Source: Thiobacillus sp. UBA6205 (GTDB lineage Bacteria > Pseudomonadota > Gammaproteobacteria > Burkholderiales > Thiobacillaceae). From it: DNA of 40,117 nt. A model generated the notes under the pieces. That model was not told the origin of the DNA and ran no database searches. It worked only from the letters and a program-made list of their open reading frames with translations. The translations under genes were made by a program, and so were the position numbers. Shown here in pieces: positions 1 to 6,944 of the stretch (positions are counted from its first letter, which is position 1; every line of letters starts with the position of its first letter). The stretch is taken from NCBI GenBank assembly GCA_002421825.1, contig DISR01000051.1, positions 1-40,117 on the forward strand, in the 5' to 3' direction.

Positions 1-1140
1 ATCGACCTCATCGACGGCATCGCCGCAGACGATCTCGTGGCAAAGCGCACCAGCGGACTGATGAACCCCAAGGATGCACCCAATATTGAAAAGCGCACCC
101 GCAAGGAATTCCCCGGGGGCATCACGGCATTTGGCACCGACGCGCTGCGCTTCACCTTCGCCAGCCTCGCCACGCACGGCCGCGACATCAAGTTCGATCT
201 GCAGCGCTGCGAAGGCTATCGCAACTTCTGCAACAAGCTGTGGAACGCGACTCGCTTTGTATTAATGAACACCGACGGCAAGGACTGCGGCCTGGACGCC
301 AGCCTGCCGCGCGAATATTCCTTCTCCGACCGCTGGATCCTGAGCCGCCTGAACGAGGCGGTCAGCGCGGTGCAAACAGCCTTTGCCGACTATCGCTTCG
401 ACATGGCCAGCCGCGCCATCTACGAATTCGTCTGGGACGAATACTGCGACTGGTATGTGGAACTGGCCAAGGTACAGTTGCAGTCCGGCAGTGAAGCCCA
501 GCAGCGCGCCACCCGCCATACCCTGATTTCCGTGCTGGAAACCGCGCTGCGCCTCGCGCACCCCATCGTTCCCTTCATCACCGAGGAACTGTGGCAGAAA
601 GTCGCGCCGCTGGCCGGCAAGGGCGGAGAGAGCATCATGCTGCAACCCTACCCGGCTGCCGATGAAAAAGCCCAGGATGCCGATGCCGTCGCAAAAGTGC
701 AGGAGCTAAAGACCCTGGTGGACGCGGTGCGCGGCCTGCGCGGGGAGATGAAGCTCTCGCCCGCCGAAAAAGTGCCGCTCGCCATTGCCGGCGACGCTTC
801 ACGCTACGCGGCATACACGCCTTATCTCGCCGCCCTGGCCAAGCTTGCAAAAGTCGACATCCAGCCGGAATTGCCTGCGGGCGACGCCCCTGTCGCCATC
901 GTCGGCGACTGCCGGCTGATGCTGCAGATCGAGATCGACAAGGACGCCGAGATCGCCCGTCTCGGCAAGGAAATTTCGCGCATCGGGGGCGAAATAGGCA
1001 AATGCCAGGCCAAGCTTTCCAACCCCAACTTCGCCGACAAGGCCCCGCCCGCCGTGGTCGAGCAGGAGAAAAAGCGCCTGGCCGATTTCTCGGCAACGCT
1101 GGAAAAACTCAACGGGCAGCTGGGTCGGTTGAACCGCTAG
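1..1140 (+). CDS. valS: Valyl-tRNA synthetase, C-terminal part (5' truncated by window edge)
   Basis: Charges tRNA-Val with valine in the cytoplasm. The reading frame is open from base 1, so the gene starts outside the window; 379 residues are present. The first residues (IDLIDGIAADDL) are what normally follows the KMSKS loop of class I ValRS, so the catalytic Rossmann domain is mostly missing. Next come the typical ALRFTFAS and GRDIKFD segments, then the helical anticodon-binding domain (RWILSRLNEAV, ending near the PFITEELWQ motif). The last 70 or so residues form the charged ValRS C-terminal coiled-coil (start near EIARLGKEI, end at LNGQLGRLNR). It stops with TAG at 1138-1140. No frameshift is seen. 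It converges on the next gene, with a long inverted repeat between them. Confidence 0.97.
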   Translation: MDLIDGIAADDLVAKRTSGLMNPKDAPNIEKRTRKEFPGGITAFGTDALRFTFASLATHGRDIKFDLQRCEGYRNFCNKLWNATRFVLMNTDGKDCGLDASLPREYSFSDRWILSRLNEAVSAVQTAFADYRFDMASRAIYEFVWDEYCDWYVELAKVQLQSGSEAQQRATRHTLISVLETALRLAHPIVPFITEELWQKVAPLAGKGGESIMLQPYPAADEKAQDADAVAKVQELKTLVDAVRGLRGEMKLSPAEKVPLAIAGDASRYAAYTPYLAALAKLAKVDIQPELPAGDAPVAIVGDCRLMLQIEIDKDAEIARLGKEISRIGGEIGKCQAKLSNPNFADKAPPAVVEQEKKRLADFSATLEKLNGQLGRLNR

Positions 1141-1150
1141 GGGAAAGCAA

Positions 1151-1215
1151 TTCACCGCGGAGTTCGCGGAGGACGCGGAGTTATGGTTTTCTTGCTCAGC
1201 GAACTCCGCGGTGAA
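1151..1215. repeat. Inverted repeat between convergent genes
   Basis: Seventeen bases (ttcaccgcggagttcgc, 1151-1167) are repeated exactly as their reverse complement at 1199-1215, with a 31-base spacer. The left arm runs into a further gcggag-rich stretch (1166-1180). It lies between the ends of valS (+) and the unknown gene (-). No clear T-run follows either arm, so it is not a textbook terminator, but it could fold and stop or protect both transcripts. It may be a copy of a dispersed palindromic repeat; that cannot be judged from one copy. Confidence 0.75.
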
Positions 1216-1224
1216 TCCTTCAAG

Positions 1225-2106
1225 TTAATTCTTGGGCTTGGCGCCAGCCACTTCGCCCAGCATTTTCCGGATTTCTGCAGGTGTGGAAACGATGCGCATG
1301 AATTGAGGCGTCTTGAAACCGGGGAAAGACAAGGCAATGCGATAGCGCCCATAGAGTGCATAAGCCACATTGTCGACCACGTAAACCTCGTATGGCAGTG
1401 CAGCCATGAACGCCTGCGCGCCAAGCCTGGCGACCCAGGCGGCGTCGCCCCGGGTTTCATCATGCATGGCCACACCGAACAGCGCCATCTTCTCGTCGGG
1501 CATCACGACCTCATACACCTGGCTCGTGCGAGCCACGCCCTTGTCGAGATTGTCGCGAATGAGTCCTACCGCCTCGTCAAAGCTGACATGCTCGGCCAGC
1601 CTGCCCTTGTCCGAGTCAAAGCGCTCCATGCCCAGCGCGTAGCGGTAAACGGGCAGCTCCTCGGCAGGCACATCGCCGCCCAGCCCCGGGCCAGCGCCAA
1701 GCGTCCTTGCCAGCTTCTCCTGCAGCGCACGCACGGATTTTTCCGCCCTGGGAAACTGGCCGCGGAAATAGGCGCGGCACCAATAGTCCGGGTTCGTGTA
1801 ATTCACCGTGCCATTTGACTGCACGCCTACCCGGATTGCCGCCCCGACGATGTTGGCGCCGCCCAGGCTGCGGATTTCGTTCAGCATGATCGGGTCGGCC
1901 GCCACTACCACGCCATGTTCAGGCAACTGCTTGGGGAAGTACTGGCCTAGCACCTCAAAACCGGCGGCTTTCAACTTGCCCGCAACCTCTTCCGCCACAT
2001 CCGCGGGCACTGCCGGCTTCAGGCTTTCACCCTGGACATAAGGCGCAATCGCCCAGCATAGGCCGGGACAAACAGACAAAACCGCCGCAGCGAGGAGTTT
2101 CAGCAT
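1225..2106 (-). CDS. Exported protein of unknown function (293 aa)
   Basis: I do not recognise the family. The start chosen is the ATG at 2106, giving MLKLLAAAVLSVCPGLCWA, a normal Sec signal peptide with a cleavage site near residue 19, preceded by a GAGGGTGAC ribosome site; the longer upstream start would bury the signal peptide. The mature part of about 270 residues is soluble and probably periplasmic. It holds two stretches that both alternate hydrophobic strands and Gly, around GGANIVGAAIRVGV and VYVVDNVAYALYGRYRIAL, which might be a repeated alpha/beta fold; a DUF302-like relation was considered but cannot be shown by eye. One cysteine is present in the mature protein (YWCRAYF). It follows the FadL-type gene on the same strand but is separated by a strong terminator, so it probably has its own transcript. 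Confidence 0.8.
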   Translation of the reverse strand: MLKLLAAAVLSVCPGLCWAIAPYVQGESLKPAVPADVAEEVAGKLKAAGFEVLGQYFPKQLPEHGVVVAADPIMLNEIRSLGGANIVGAAIRVGVQSNGTVNYTNPDYWCRAYFRGQFPRAEKSVRALQEKLARTLGAGPGLGGDVPAEELPVYRYALGMERFDSDKGRLAEHVSFDEAVGLIRDNLDKGVARTSQVYEVVMPDEKMALFGVAMHDETRGDAAWVARLGAQAFMAALPYEVYVVDNVAYALYGRYRIALSFPGFKTPQFMRIVSTPAEIRKMLGEVAGAKPKN

Positions 2107-2127
2107 GTCACCCTCTTGAAACAGGCG

Positions 2128-2156
2128 AAAAAAAAACCGGGCCACGCGGCCCGGTT
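2128..2156 (-). terminator. Rho-independent terminator after the FadL-type gene
   Basis: Nine-base perfect stem (aaccgggcc 2135-2143, ggcccggtt 2148-2156) with a four-base loop, followed on the minus strand by a run of T (complement of the A run 2128-2136). It lies about 30 bases after the FadL stop codon and before the next minus-strand start. Confidence 0.92.
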
Positions 2157-2184
2157 CGATTCTATACGAATATAGAAGCAGGGA

Positions 2185-3657
2185 TTACATCTTCCAGCTG
2201 TACTGGATGCCCAGGGAGTTCTGGTACATCTCGATCTTGTCCTCGCCGCCGAAGAACTGGGAGGGGCCTTTGACATCGTTGGCGAAACCGTGCATGTAAG
2301 CCATGGTAACCTCGTCGCCGTTGGCGCGGGTGTAGGTAAAGCCCAGGGTCACATGATCCTCGATGACAGCGGGCGCCAGGATGTTGAACTCCACATCGCG
2401 CGACTGGATCGGCTGGTCGGCGTGGCTATAGCCGGCACGCAAGGTCAGCTGGCTGCTGTACTTGTATTCCATGCCCAGCTTCCAGGTATCGACATCCTGC
2501 CAGCCGAAGCCGGCGCCATCGTCGCCGCCGAGGCAGTAGGAATTGGTGCCCATGGTATAGGGATCCATGCCAAGTCCCAGGCCGTTAAAGAGGCAGCCCA
2601 TGAAGTTGGTTGAGGGGTTGCCGACAGAGGCGACATCACTGAAATTGATGCGCTGGTAATCCACGCCAACCAGCAGGCTGGGCGTAGCCTGCCAGGCAAA
2701 ACCGATGTTGTAGTTCTCGGGGATGTCGAAATCGCCTTTCTCGGCGAACAGACCCTTGTACTCGTCGAACTCCTCGAACTCCATCCTGCTGGCATAGGCT
2801 GCGCCGATGGCGAAGGTCGGGGTCAGCCTGCCGTAGTAGCCGACGCGCACACCGTAGCCGAAGGCATCGTCATGCCCCTTGTTGGTCAGGTTCGAAGAAT
2901 CCTGGGAAATCGCGGCAAATGCCTGCAGGCCTTCAGCCGCGAAGCGCTGGTAGCCAATCAGCGGGGAAATGCCGACGGAATGGTTCGGGTTGATCTTGTA
3001 TGCGATGGTCGGCGCAATGATCAGTTGCATCAGGTCCACGCCCAGACGGGTAGAGCCGCCCAGGATGTTGGCGGTGCCGCCGTAGAAATCCTCGCCGTAG
3101 TTGGTGTTCATGCCGCCATTGCCGTAAACCGTCACGCCCAGCGCGAGGTTGTTGGTGATCATTTTGTTGTAGCCGAACTCGGGAATCAGGTGGTAGTTGG
3201 AATCGCTTTCCGACGTGCCATCGATCGCGGGAATGATCTGCCAGAATTCGTACGCGCCGTTTGCGAAGGCGGTACCCATGTCCGGATACACGGTCCCGAA
3301 CATGCCGTCATACACGCTGCCCCCACCGACGGCGGGAGAAGAGAAAGGATTATTCGGATCCAGCGCGGAAGCGCCGCCATCGGCGTTGACCGGCAACAGG
3401 CCGCCCGTGCTGCCGGAACGGCTGGCCTCGCGAATGGGGCTGAAGAGGTCCACGCCCAGATCCAGGCGGTTGCCTGCGAAGGCCATGGTGGCGGGGTTGT
3501 TGGCGCCGCCGAAGGCATCGCCCGTCATGGCGGTGGAGACCCCGGCCATGCCTTTGGCTTTCATGCCGTAGCCATGCGAAAAGTAGCCGTTGGTGGCGTG
3601 GGCGCCAAAGGAAAGGCCTGCGATTGCCAGGCCGAGAGCGATGCGGGTTAATTTCAT
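2185..3657 (-). CDS. OmpP1/FadL/TodX-family outer-membrane transport protein
   Basis: A 490-residue outer-membrane beta-barrel of the family that moves hydrophobic molecules such as long-chain fatty acids or aromatics across the outer membrane. The start is the ATG at 3657 (MKLTRIALGLAIAGLSFGAHA), which gives a signal peptide of about 22 residues and sits behind a GGAGG site; the longer start adds seven residues before the signal. After cleavage comes TNGYFSHGYGMKAKGMAGVSTA and GANNPATMAF, the N-terminal hatch region with the family's NPA motif. The rest alternates amphipathic strands and Gly/Asn turns, ending with SLGIQYSWKM, a typical C-terminal aromatic-rich strand. The substrate is not readable. 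It has its own terminator downstream and a regulatory-looking region upstream, so it is probably monocistronic. A role in importing hydrophobic sulfur compounds would be speculation. Confidence 0.92.
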   Translation of the reverse strand: MKLTRIALGLAIAGLSFGAHATNGYFSHGYGMKAKGMAGVSTAMTGDAFGGANNPATMAFAGNRLDLGVDLFSPIREASRSGSTGGLLPVNADGGASALDPNNPFSSPAVGGGSVYDGMFGTVYPDMGTAFANGAYEFWQIIPAIDGTSESDSNYHLIPEFGYNKMITNNLALGVTVYGNGGMNTNYGEDFYGGTANILGGSTRLGVDLMQLIIAPTIAYKINPNHSVGISPLIGYQRFAAEGLQAFAAISQDSSNLTNKGHDDAFGYGVRVGYYGRLTPTFAIGAAYASRMEFEEFDEYKGLFAEKGDFDIPENYNIGFAWQATPSLLVGVDYQRINFSDVASVGNPSTNFMGCLFNGLGLGMDPYTMGTNSYCLGGDDGAGFGWQDVDTWKLGMEYKYSSQLTLRAGYSHADQPIQSRDVEFNILAPAVIEDHVTLGFTYTRANGDEVTMAYMHGFANDVKGPSQFFGGEDKIEMYQNSLGIQYSWKM

Positions 3658-3700
3658 GTTGCCTCCGAAGCACAATAAATCATTTATTTGGGACCAGCTT

Positions 3701-3723
3701 TGTCAAAGCTTTAACAAGCTTTG
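3701..3723 (-). promoter_or_regulatory. TTGACA -35 element overlapping a palindrome, upstream of the FadL-type gene
   Basis: On the minus strand a perfect TTGACA (3706-3701) overlaps a 20-base perfect dyad, CAAAGCTT-N4-AAGCTTTG (3704-3723). A further AGCTTTG copy follows, so the motif occurs three times in about 30 bases. The TTGACA is about 45 bases before the start codon; the matching -10 (near AAATAAATGAT) is poor. A dyad on top of a -35 element is what an operator would look like. The regulator is unknown. Confidence 0.45.
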
Positions 3724-3823
3724 GTGATGTTACAAGCTGAGTCCGGTGGCAGAACACTTTCAGTTGCGTATATCAGACTCTGCTTATTAAAAATGTTGCG
3801 GGAAAACTACAAACAAGGACCAT

Positions 3824-3849
3824 AAAAAACGCCCCTGCAGGGGCGTTTT
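3824..3849 (-). terminator. Rho-independent terminator after dsrE2
   Basis: Self-complementary hairpin aaaacgcccctgcaggggcgtttt (positions 3826-3849) about 40 bases after the dsrE2 stop codon, with six T on the minus strand (complement of 3824-3829). The symmetric A and T tails mean it could work in both directions. Confidence 0.88.
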
Positions 3850-3888
3850 AAATGGCAAACCGGATGCTCTGTCTATCCGAAGTTCTGC

Positions 3889-4398
3889 TTAGATGAACAG
3901 GCAGATATCGGATTCACCGGCAAACTCGAAGAAACTGGCTGCGCCGACGTAATCCACGCCATCGATGAAGTCGGCGTGATCGAAACCGAACAGTTCCACG
4001 GTCATCTGGCAGGCCAGGAACTTGACGTCGGCTTCCTGGCACAGGCTGCGCAGTTCTGGAATGGTGGCCACGCCGTTGTTGGCGATGGTCATCTTCATCA
4101 GGCTGGTGGCGACATTCTCATAGCCGGGAATGATGGATTGCACGGCGTTGGGGATGTTCCAGTTGATGCCCTTGAACCACTTGGGACCGAAAGGCATTTT
4201 CATCGGCATGCCCGGATTGCCCAGCGGGCTCACCTTGAGGCCGGACACGTCCTTGCGCACCAGTTGCAGGCCGTAGAAGGTGAAGAAAATCTGCACGTCA
4301 TAGCCCAGCGCCGCAGCTGTCGAAGCCAGGATGAAAGGGGGATAGGCCCAGTCCAGGGTGCCTTTGGTCGCGATGATCGCGAGTTTCTTGGTTTCCAT
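3889..4398 (-). CDS. dsrE2: DsrE2-like sulfur-transfer protein
   Basis: A 169-residue DsrE/DsrF-superfamily protein of the DsrE2 type. In sulfur oxidisers such proteins are encoded with TusA and rhodanese and take part in passing sulfane sulfur between cytoplasmic carriers. It starts METKKLAIIATKGTLDWAYPP, the usual first strand and loop of this fold. Three cysteines are visible: C120 (RSLCQEAD), C130 (LACQMTVELFGF) and C166 (DICLFI); the C120/C130 pair sits where DsrE2 proteins carry conserved cysteines. There is a hydrophobic segment near residues 20-45, common in DsrE2. The start ATG at 4398 follows GGAGG by about ten bases. It is the last of three linked genes (rhodanese, tusA, dsrE2), with a hairpin between it and tusA. 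No dsrAB or sHdr genes, the expected acceptors, lie in the window. Confidence 0.87.
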   Translation of the reverse strand: METKKLAIIATKGTLDWAYPPFILASTAAALGYDVQIFFTFYGLQLVRKDVSGLKVSPLGNPGMPMKMPFGPKWFKGINWNIPNAVQSIIPGYENVATSLMKMTIANNGVATIPELRSLCQEADVKFLACQMTVELFGFDHADFIDGVDYVGAASFFEFAGESDICLFI

Positions 4399-4425
4399 TA
4401 CAAAATGCCTCCGCTCTATATAAAC

Positions 4426-4455
4426 AAAAAGGCGCCTAGCCTGTTGGCTGGCGCC
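4426..4455 (-). terminator. Terminator-like hairpin between tusA and dsrE2
   Basis: On the minus strand GGCGCCAGCC-AACA-GGCTAGGCGCC forms a stem with one bulged base and is followed by TTTTTG. It lies just after the tusA stop codon and 27 bases before the dsrE2 start codon. It probably ends a share of tusA transcripts, so dsrE2 would be expressed at a lower level or from read-through. Confidence 0.7.
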
Positions 4456-4469
4456 CCGTTTAATTATTC

Positions 4470-4697
4470 TTATTTCTTTTTCATGAAGAAGGTGTACTCG
4501 CCGCCGGCTTCCGCGGAATTGACCAGGTCGTTTCCGGTCTGCTTCGCGAAAGCCTGCATGTCCTTGACGGAACCCGGATCGGTGGCGAGCACTTTCAGGA
4601 TTTCGCCGCTGGCCATCTCGGCAAGCGCTTTCTTGGTGCGCAGGATGGGCAGGGGGCAGTTCAGGCCGCGGGCGTCAAGCTCTTTGTTGAATTCCAT
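4470..4697 (-). CDS. tusA: TusA/SirA-family sulfur carrier
   Basis: A 75-residue cytoplasmic sulfur carrier. It has the family motif DARGLNCPLPIL with the persulfide-carrying cysteine C14 and the CPxP signature, followed by the helix ILRTKKALAEM and the LKVLATDPGSVKD strand-loop. The length is typical (75-85 aa). Start ATG at 4697 follows a GGAGAG site. In sulfur-oxidising bacteria TusA takes persulfide sulfur from rhodanese and hands it to DsrE-type proteins and on to the oxidising machinery, which matches its position between the rhodanese and dsrE2 genes. The same fold also serves tRNA thiolation, but the neighbours argue for the oxidative role. Confidence 0.95.
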   Translation of the reverse strand: MEFNKELDARGLNCPLPILRTKKALAEMASGEILKVLATDPGSVKDMQAFAKQTGNDLVNSAEAGGEYTFFMKKK

Positions 4698-4739
4698 TGT
4701 GTCTCTCCGGAAAACGGGTTAAAAAATCAGGAAACGCTA

Positions 4740-4768
4740 ACGTTAACGCACGCTCTTGATTATTGCAA
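4740..4768 (-). promoter_or_regulatory. Possible promoter of tusA
   Basis: On the minus strand TTGCAA (4768-4763) and TAACGT (4745-4740) are 17 bases apart, about 45 bases before the tusA start. Both boxes are weak matches to sigma-70 consensus. A separate promoter here would make tusA-dsrE2 independent of the rhodanese gene. Confidence 0.3.
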
Positions 4769-4790
4769 TACGAAAATGCCAGTTCGCCCG

Positions 4791-5105
4791 TCAGGCGGCC
4801 AGCTTCTTGCCGTCACGCGCCCAGCCCATGATGCCGCCGGCAAGGTTATAGACATTTTCGACCCCTTGCGACATCACCCAGGCGCAGGCCTGCGCCGAGC
4901 GGGCGCCGGAACGGCAGTAGAACACGATGGGCTGGCTGCCTTTAAAGTCCTGCAGTTTCAGCGGCAGCATGTGCAGCGGAATGTGGGTCGAACCTTCGAT
5001 TTTGGCCTGAGCATGCTCGGCTTCGGTGCGCACGTCAATAAGCTGCACACCCGCCTTCAGCGCCTGCTCAAGCTGGTGGGAATCAATTTCGCGAATGCCA
5101 AACAT
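4791..5105 (-). CDS. Single-domain rhodanese-like sulfurtransferase
   Basis: A 104-residue rhodanese domain that forms a cysteine persulfide and passes the sulfur on, probably to TusA. The active-site loop is CRSGARS (residues 64-70) with catalytic C64; the LIDVRTEAEH motif (about residues 22-31) and the C-terminal NLAGGIMGW segment are also typical. The start chosen is the ATG at 5105 (MFGIREIDSHQL), behind a run of five G; a TTG 15 bases upstream would add five residues but has no better site. It lies 93 bases upstream of tusA on the same strand. The rhd-tusA-dsrE2 grouping is a known marker of sulfur-oxidising metabolism. No signal peptide is seen, so it acts in the cytoplasm. Confidence 0.93.
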   Translation of the reverse strand: MFGIREIDSHQLEQALKAGVQLIDVRTEAEHAQAKIEGSTHIPLHMLPLKLQDFKGSQPIVFYCRSGARSAQACAWVMSQGVENVYNLAGGIMGWARDGKKLAA

Positions 5106-5122
5106 GTATATTGCCCCCAAAA

Positions 5123-5151
5123 CTTATAATAAGGAATCGCTAATATACCAA
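5123..5151 (-). promoter_or_regulatory. Possible sigma-70 promoter of the rhodanese gene
   Basis: On the minus strand TTGGTA (5151-5146) and TATAAG (5128-5123) with a 17-base spacer. It is placed between the soe terminator and the rhodanese start. The predicted transcript start would be only about 12 bases from the ATG, so the leader would be very short. Confidence 0.4.
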
Positions 5152-5161
5152 AATCCCCAGC

Positions 5162-5200
5162 AAAAACAAGCCATAAGCCCCACAAAGCGTGGGGCTTATG
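5162..5200 (-). terminator. Rho-independent terminator of the soeABC operon
   Basis: Eleven-base perfect stem (cataagcccca 5172-5182, tggggcttatg 5190-5200) directly after the soeC stop codon, followed on the minus strand by GGCTTGTTTTTG. Confidence 0.92.
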
Positions 5201-5204
5201 CGAC

Positions 5205-6140
5205 TCAGCAACGTTGGGCGCCGTGGTACAGGTTCACGACATGGCGCGCTTCTGCGAAAAACAGCCAGCGTTCGGCCACCAGCCCCGCAAACACCGACAC
5301 CAGGGCAACGATGCCCAGCACCGGCGCATGGTACTCCAATGCGAAATAAAGCAGCACCAAGGGCACGGCGAAGGCCAGAAACATGGAAATCAGGCGCAGC
5401 GCGGTTGCCGTCAGGCGCGGCACGATGTAGCCGAATTCCTGGGTAAGGAAAGTGCCGTGGGTATGGCCGGCATCCAGCAGCTTGACCTGCGCGCGGGTAA
5501 AGCCGGTGGCGGTGTTGATGGTGGAGCCCACGCCCATGCGATCGATCCAGTAGTAGTAGATCGCCTTCACGAACGCCGCGACGAAAAGCTGGAACAGCGA
5601 CAGCATCACGAAAGGCAGGGCTTGTACGCCGGCCAGCATGGCTGCCGCAAGCAGGATCATGCCGCCGGAAAAGTGGCCGAGCGACAGGTAGGCCGCCGGC
5701 ACCAGCGGCGTGTTCCAGTGGCGGATGGTCTTGAGGCTGGCGTAAATCATGGCCGTGGAAAAAATCGTCAACCAGGCCAGCAGCGTGGCGACTGCGCCGG
5801 AGAAATGCCGCACGACCGGCCACATGTCCAGCCAGTACAGACCGAGGTAGGCCAGCGCGAACGGGTAGAACGCCACCGACAGCACGCCCTCGCGCGACAG
5901 CCAGGACGTGCGCCAGCGCGAGAACGCGCGCCAGGCGTTCCTGGGATTGGCGAGGTGGAAGGTCGAGGACAGCAGGCCCACCCCGACCATGGCGATGGCG
6001 AGCACGCCGGTCCAGAACACGTAGGCGCCCGGCAGGCCGCCGCCCAGCTTGAAGAGATCGGCCAGATAGATCAATGCGAACAGGCCGAGACCGGCGCCGG
6101 ACAGCACGGTGAAGAAAATGACGGAGAAAGCCGGATGCAT
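5205..6140 (-). CDS. soeC: SoeC: DmsC-like membrane anchor of sulfite dehydrogenase
   Basis: A 311-residue integral membrane protein of the DmsC family, with about eight hydrophobic helices. It anchors the SoeAB module at the inner face of the cytoplasmic membrane and passes electrons from sulfite oxidation to quinone. It begins MHPAFSVIFFTVLSGAGLGLF, which is the usual DmsC/SoeC start. The ATG at 6140 is chosen because TAAGGAG lies eight bases upstream and a longer start would overlap soeB and add a Ser-rich tail unlike the family. It starts 10 bases after the soeB stop codon, so the two are translated from one message. The stop codon is followed at once by a strong terminator. Confidence 0.92.
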   Translation of the reverse strand: MHPAFSVIFFTVLSGAGLGLFALIYLADLFKLGGGLPGAYVFWTGVLAIAMVGVGLLSSTFHLANPRNAWRAFSRWRTSWLSREGVLSVAFYPFALAYLGLYWLDMWPVVRHFSGAVATLLAWLTIFSTAMIYASLKTIRHWNTPLVPAAYLSLGHFSGGMILLAAAMLAGVQALPFVMLSLFQLFVAAFVKAIYYYWIDRMGVGSTINTATGFTRAQVKLLDAGHTHGTFLTQEFGYIVPRLTATALRLISMFLAFAVPLVLLYFALEYHAPVLGIVALVSVFAGLVAERWLFFAEARHVVNLYHGAQRC

Positions 6141-6150
6141 GGGGGACTCC

Positions 6151-6849
6151 TTAACGCTTGACCATGCGGTTGACGAACTGCTTGAGCTTGCCGGCGAGGC
6201 CCGCCTTGTCCCCACCGATATCGGTGGGGATGGGCTTGTGCTTGCGCGGCGGCAGGTAATGGTTGGTGGGGTTGTAGCCGAGTTCGGGCATCAGCACGTA
6301 GCCTTCTCGCTCGCGCACCACCTTGCTCACTTCGGAATTGGGGTCGTCGAAGTCGCCGAACATGCGCGCGTGCGCCGGGCAGGTCAGCACGCAGGAGGGT
6401 TGGCGCTCGGCTTCGGGGATGGCCTGATCGTAGATGCGGTCCACGCACAGGGTGCACTTCTTCATGGTGCCGGATTCGCGGTCGAGTTCACGCGCGCCGT
6501 AGGGGCAGGCCCACGAACAGTAGTTGCAGCCCATGCACTTGTCCTGGTCTACCAGCACGATGCCGTCTTCCGCGCGCTTGTAACTTGCCCCCGTGGGACA
6601 TACGGTGACGCAGTCGGCGTCCTCGCAGTGCATGCACGACATCGGGAAGTTGATGGTCTTGTTGTTGGGGTAGGTGCCCACTTCGTAATGGCGAATGCGG
6701 TTGAACCACACGCCCGACGGCTCGGCGCCATAGGGCTCGTAGTCGGAAAGCGGGCCGGTGGTGCCGGAGGCGTTCCACTGCTTGCAGGACACCGCGCAGG
6801 CATGGCAGCCCACGCAGACGTCCAGGTCGATAACCAGTCCTAGTCTCAT
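6151..6849 (-). CDS. soeB: SoeB: four-cluster ferredoxin-like subunit of sulfite dehydrogenase
   Basis: A 232-residue electron-transfer subunit of the DmsB/PhsB/NrfC type. Four groups of cysteines for [4Fe-4S] clusters are visible: CVGCHACAVSC (C12, C15, C18, C22), CMHCEDADCVTVCP, CMGCNYCSWACPYG, and CTLC with the later CVLTCP. The partner subunits, the lack of a Tat signal on SoeA and the sulfur-gene surroundings fit the cytoplasmic sulfite dehydrogenase rather than a polysulfide, thiosulfate or DMSO reductase, which use similar subunits. Start ATG at 6849. A 95-base gap containing a stem-loop separates it from soeA, while soeC follows after 10 bases. Confidence 0.93.
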   Translation of the reverse strand: MRLGLVIDLDVCVGCHACAVSCKQWNASGTTGPLSDYEPYGAEPSGVWFNRIRHYEVGTYPNNKTINFPMSCMHCEDADCVTVCPTGASYKRAEDGIVLVDQDKCMGCNYCSWACPYGARELDRESGTMKKCTLCVDRIYDQAIPEAERQPSCVLTCPAHARMFGDFDDPNSEVSKVVREREGYVLMPELGYNPTNHYLPPRKHKPIPTDIGGDKAGLAGKLKQFVNRMVKR

Positions 6850-6878
6850 CTTGATTCTCTAATCAATTCCTTAACAAA

Positions 6879-6930
6879 GAGGACAGGAGGAAAACTCATT
6901 CATGTATTACCTCTTGTCCTCATGTCCTCC
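6879..6930 (-). repeat. Stem-loop and tandem 8-base repeat between soeA and soeB
   Basis: On the minus strand GAGGACAAGAGG (6921-6910) can pair with CCTCCTGTCCTC (6890-6879) with a single A-C mismatch, enclosing a 19-base loop. Just before it the 8-base unit is repeated (plus-strand tgtcctcc 6923-6930 and tgtcctca 6915-6922). There is no T-run, so it is more likely an RNA-stability or translation-tuning element than a terminator. Its purine arms also resemble ribosome sites. Confidence 0.55.
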
Positions 6931-6944
6931 TTGTTCATTGCCTT

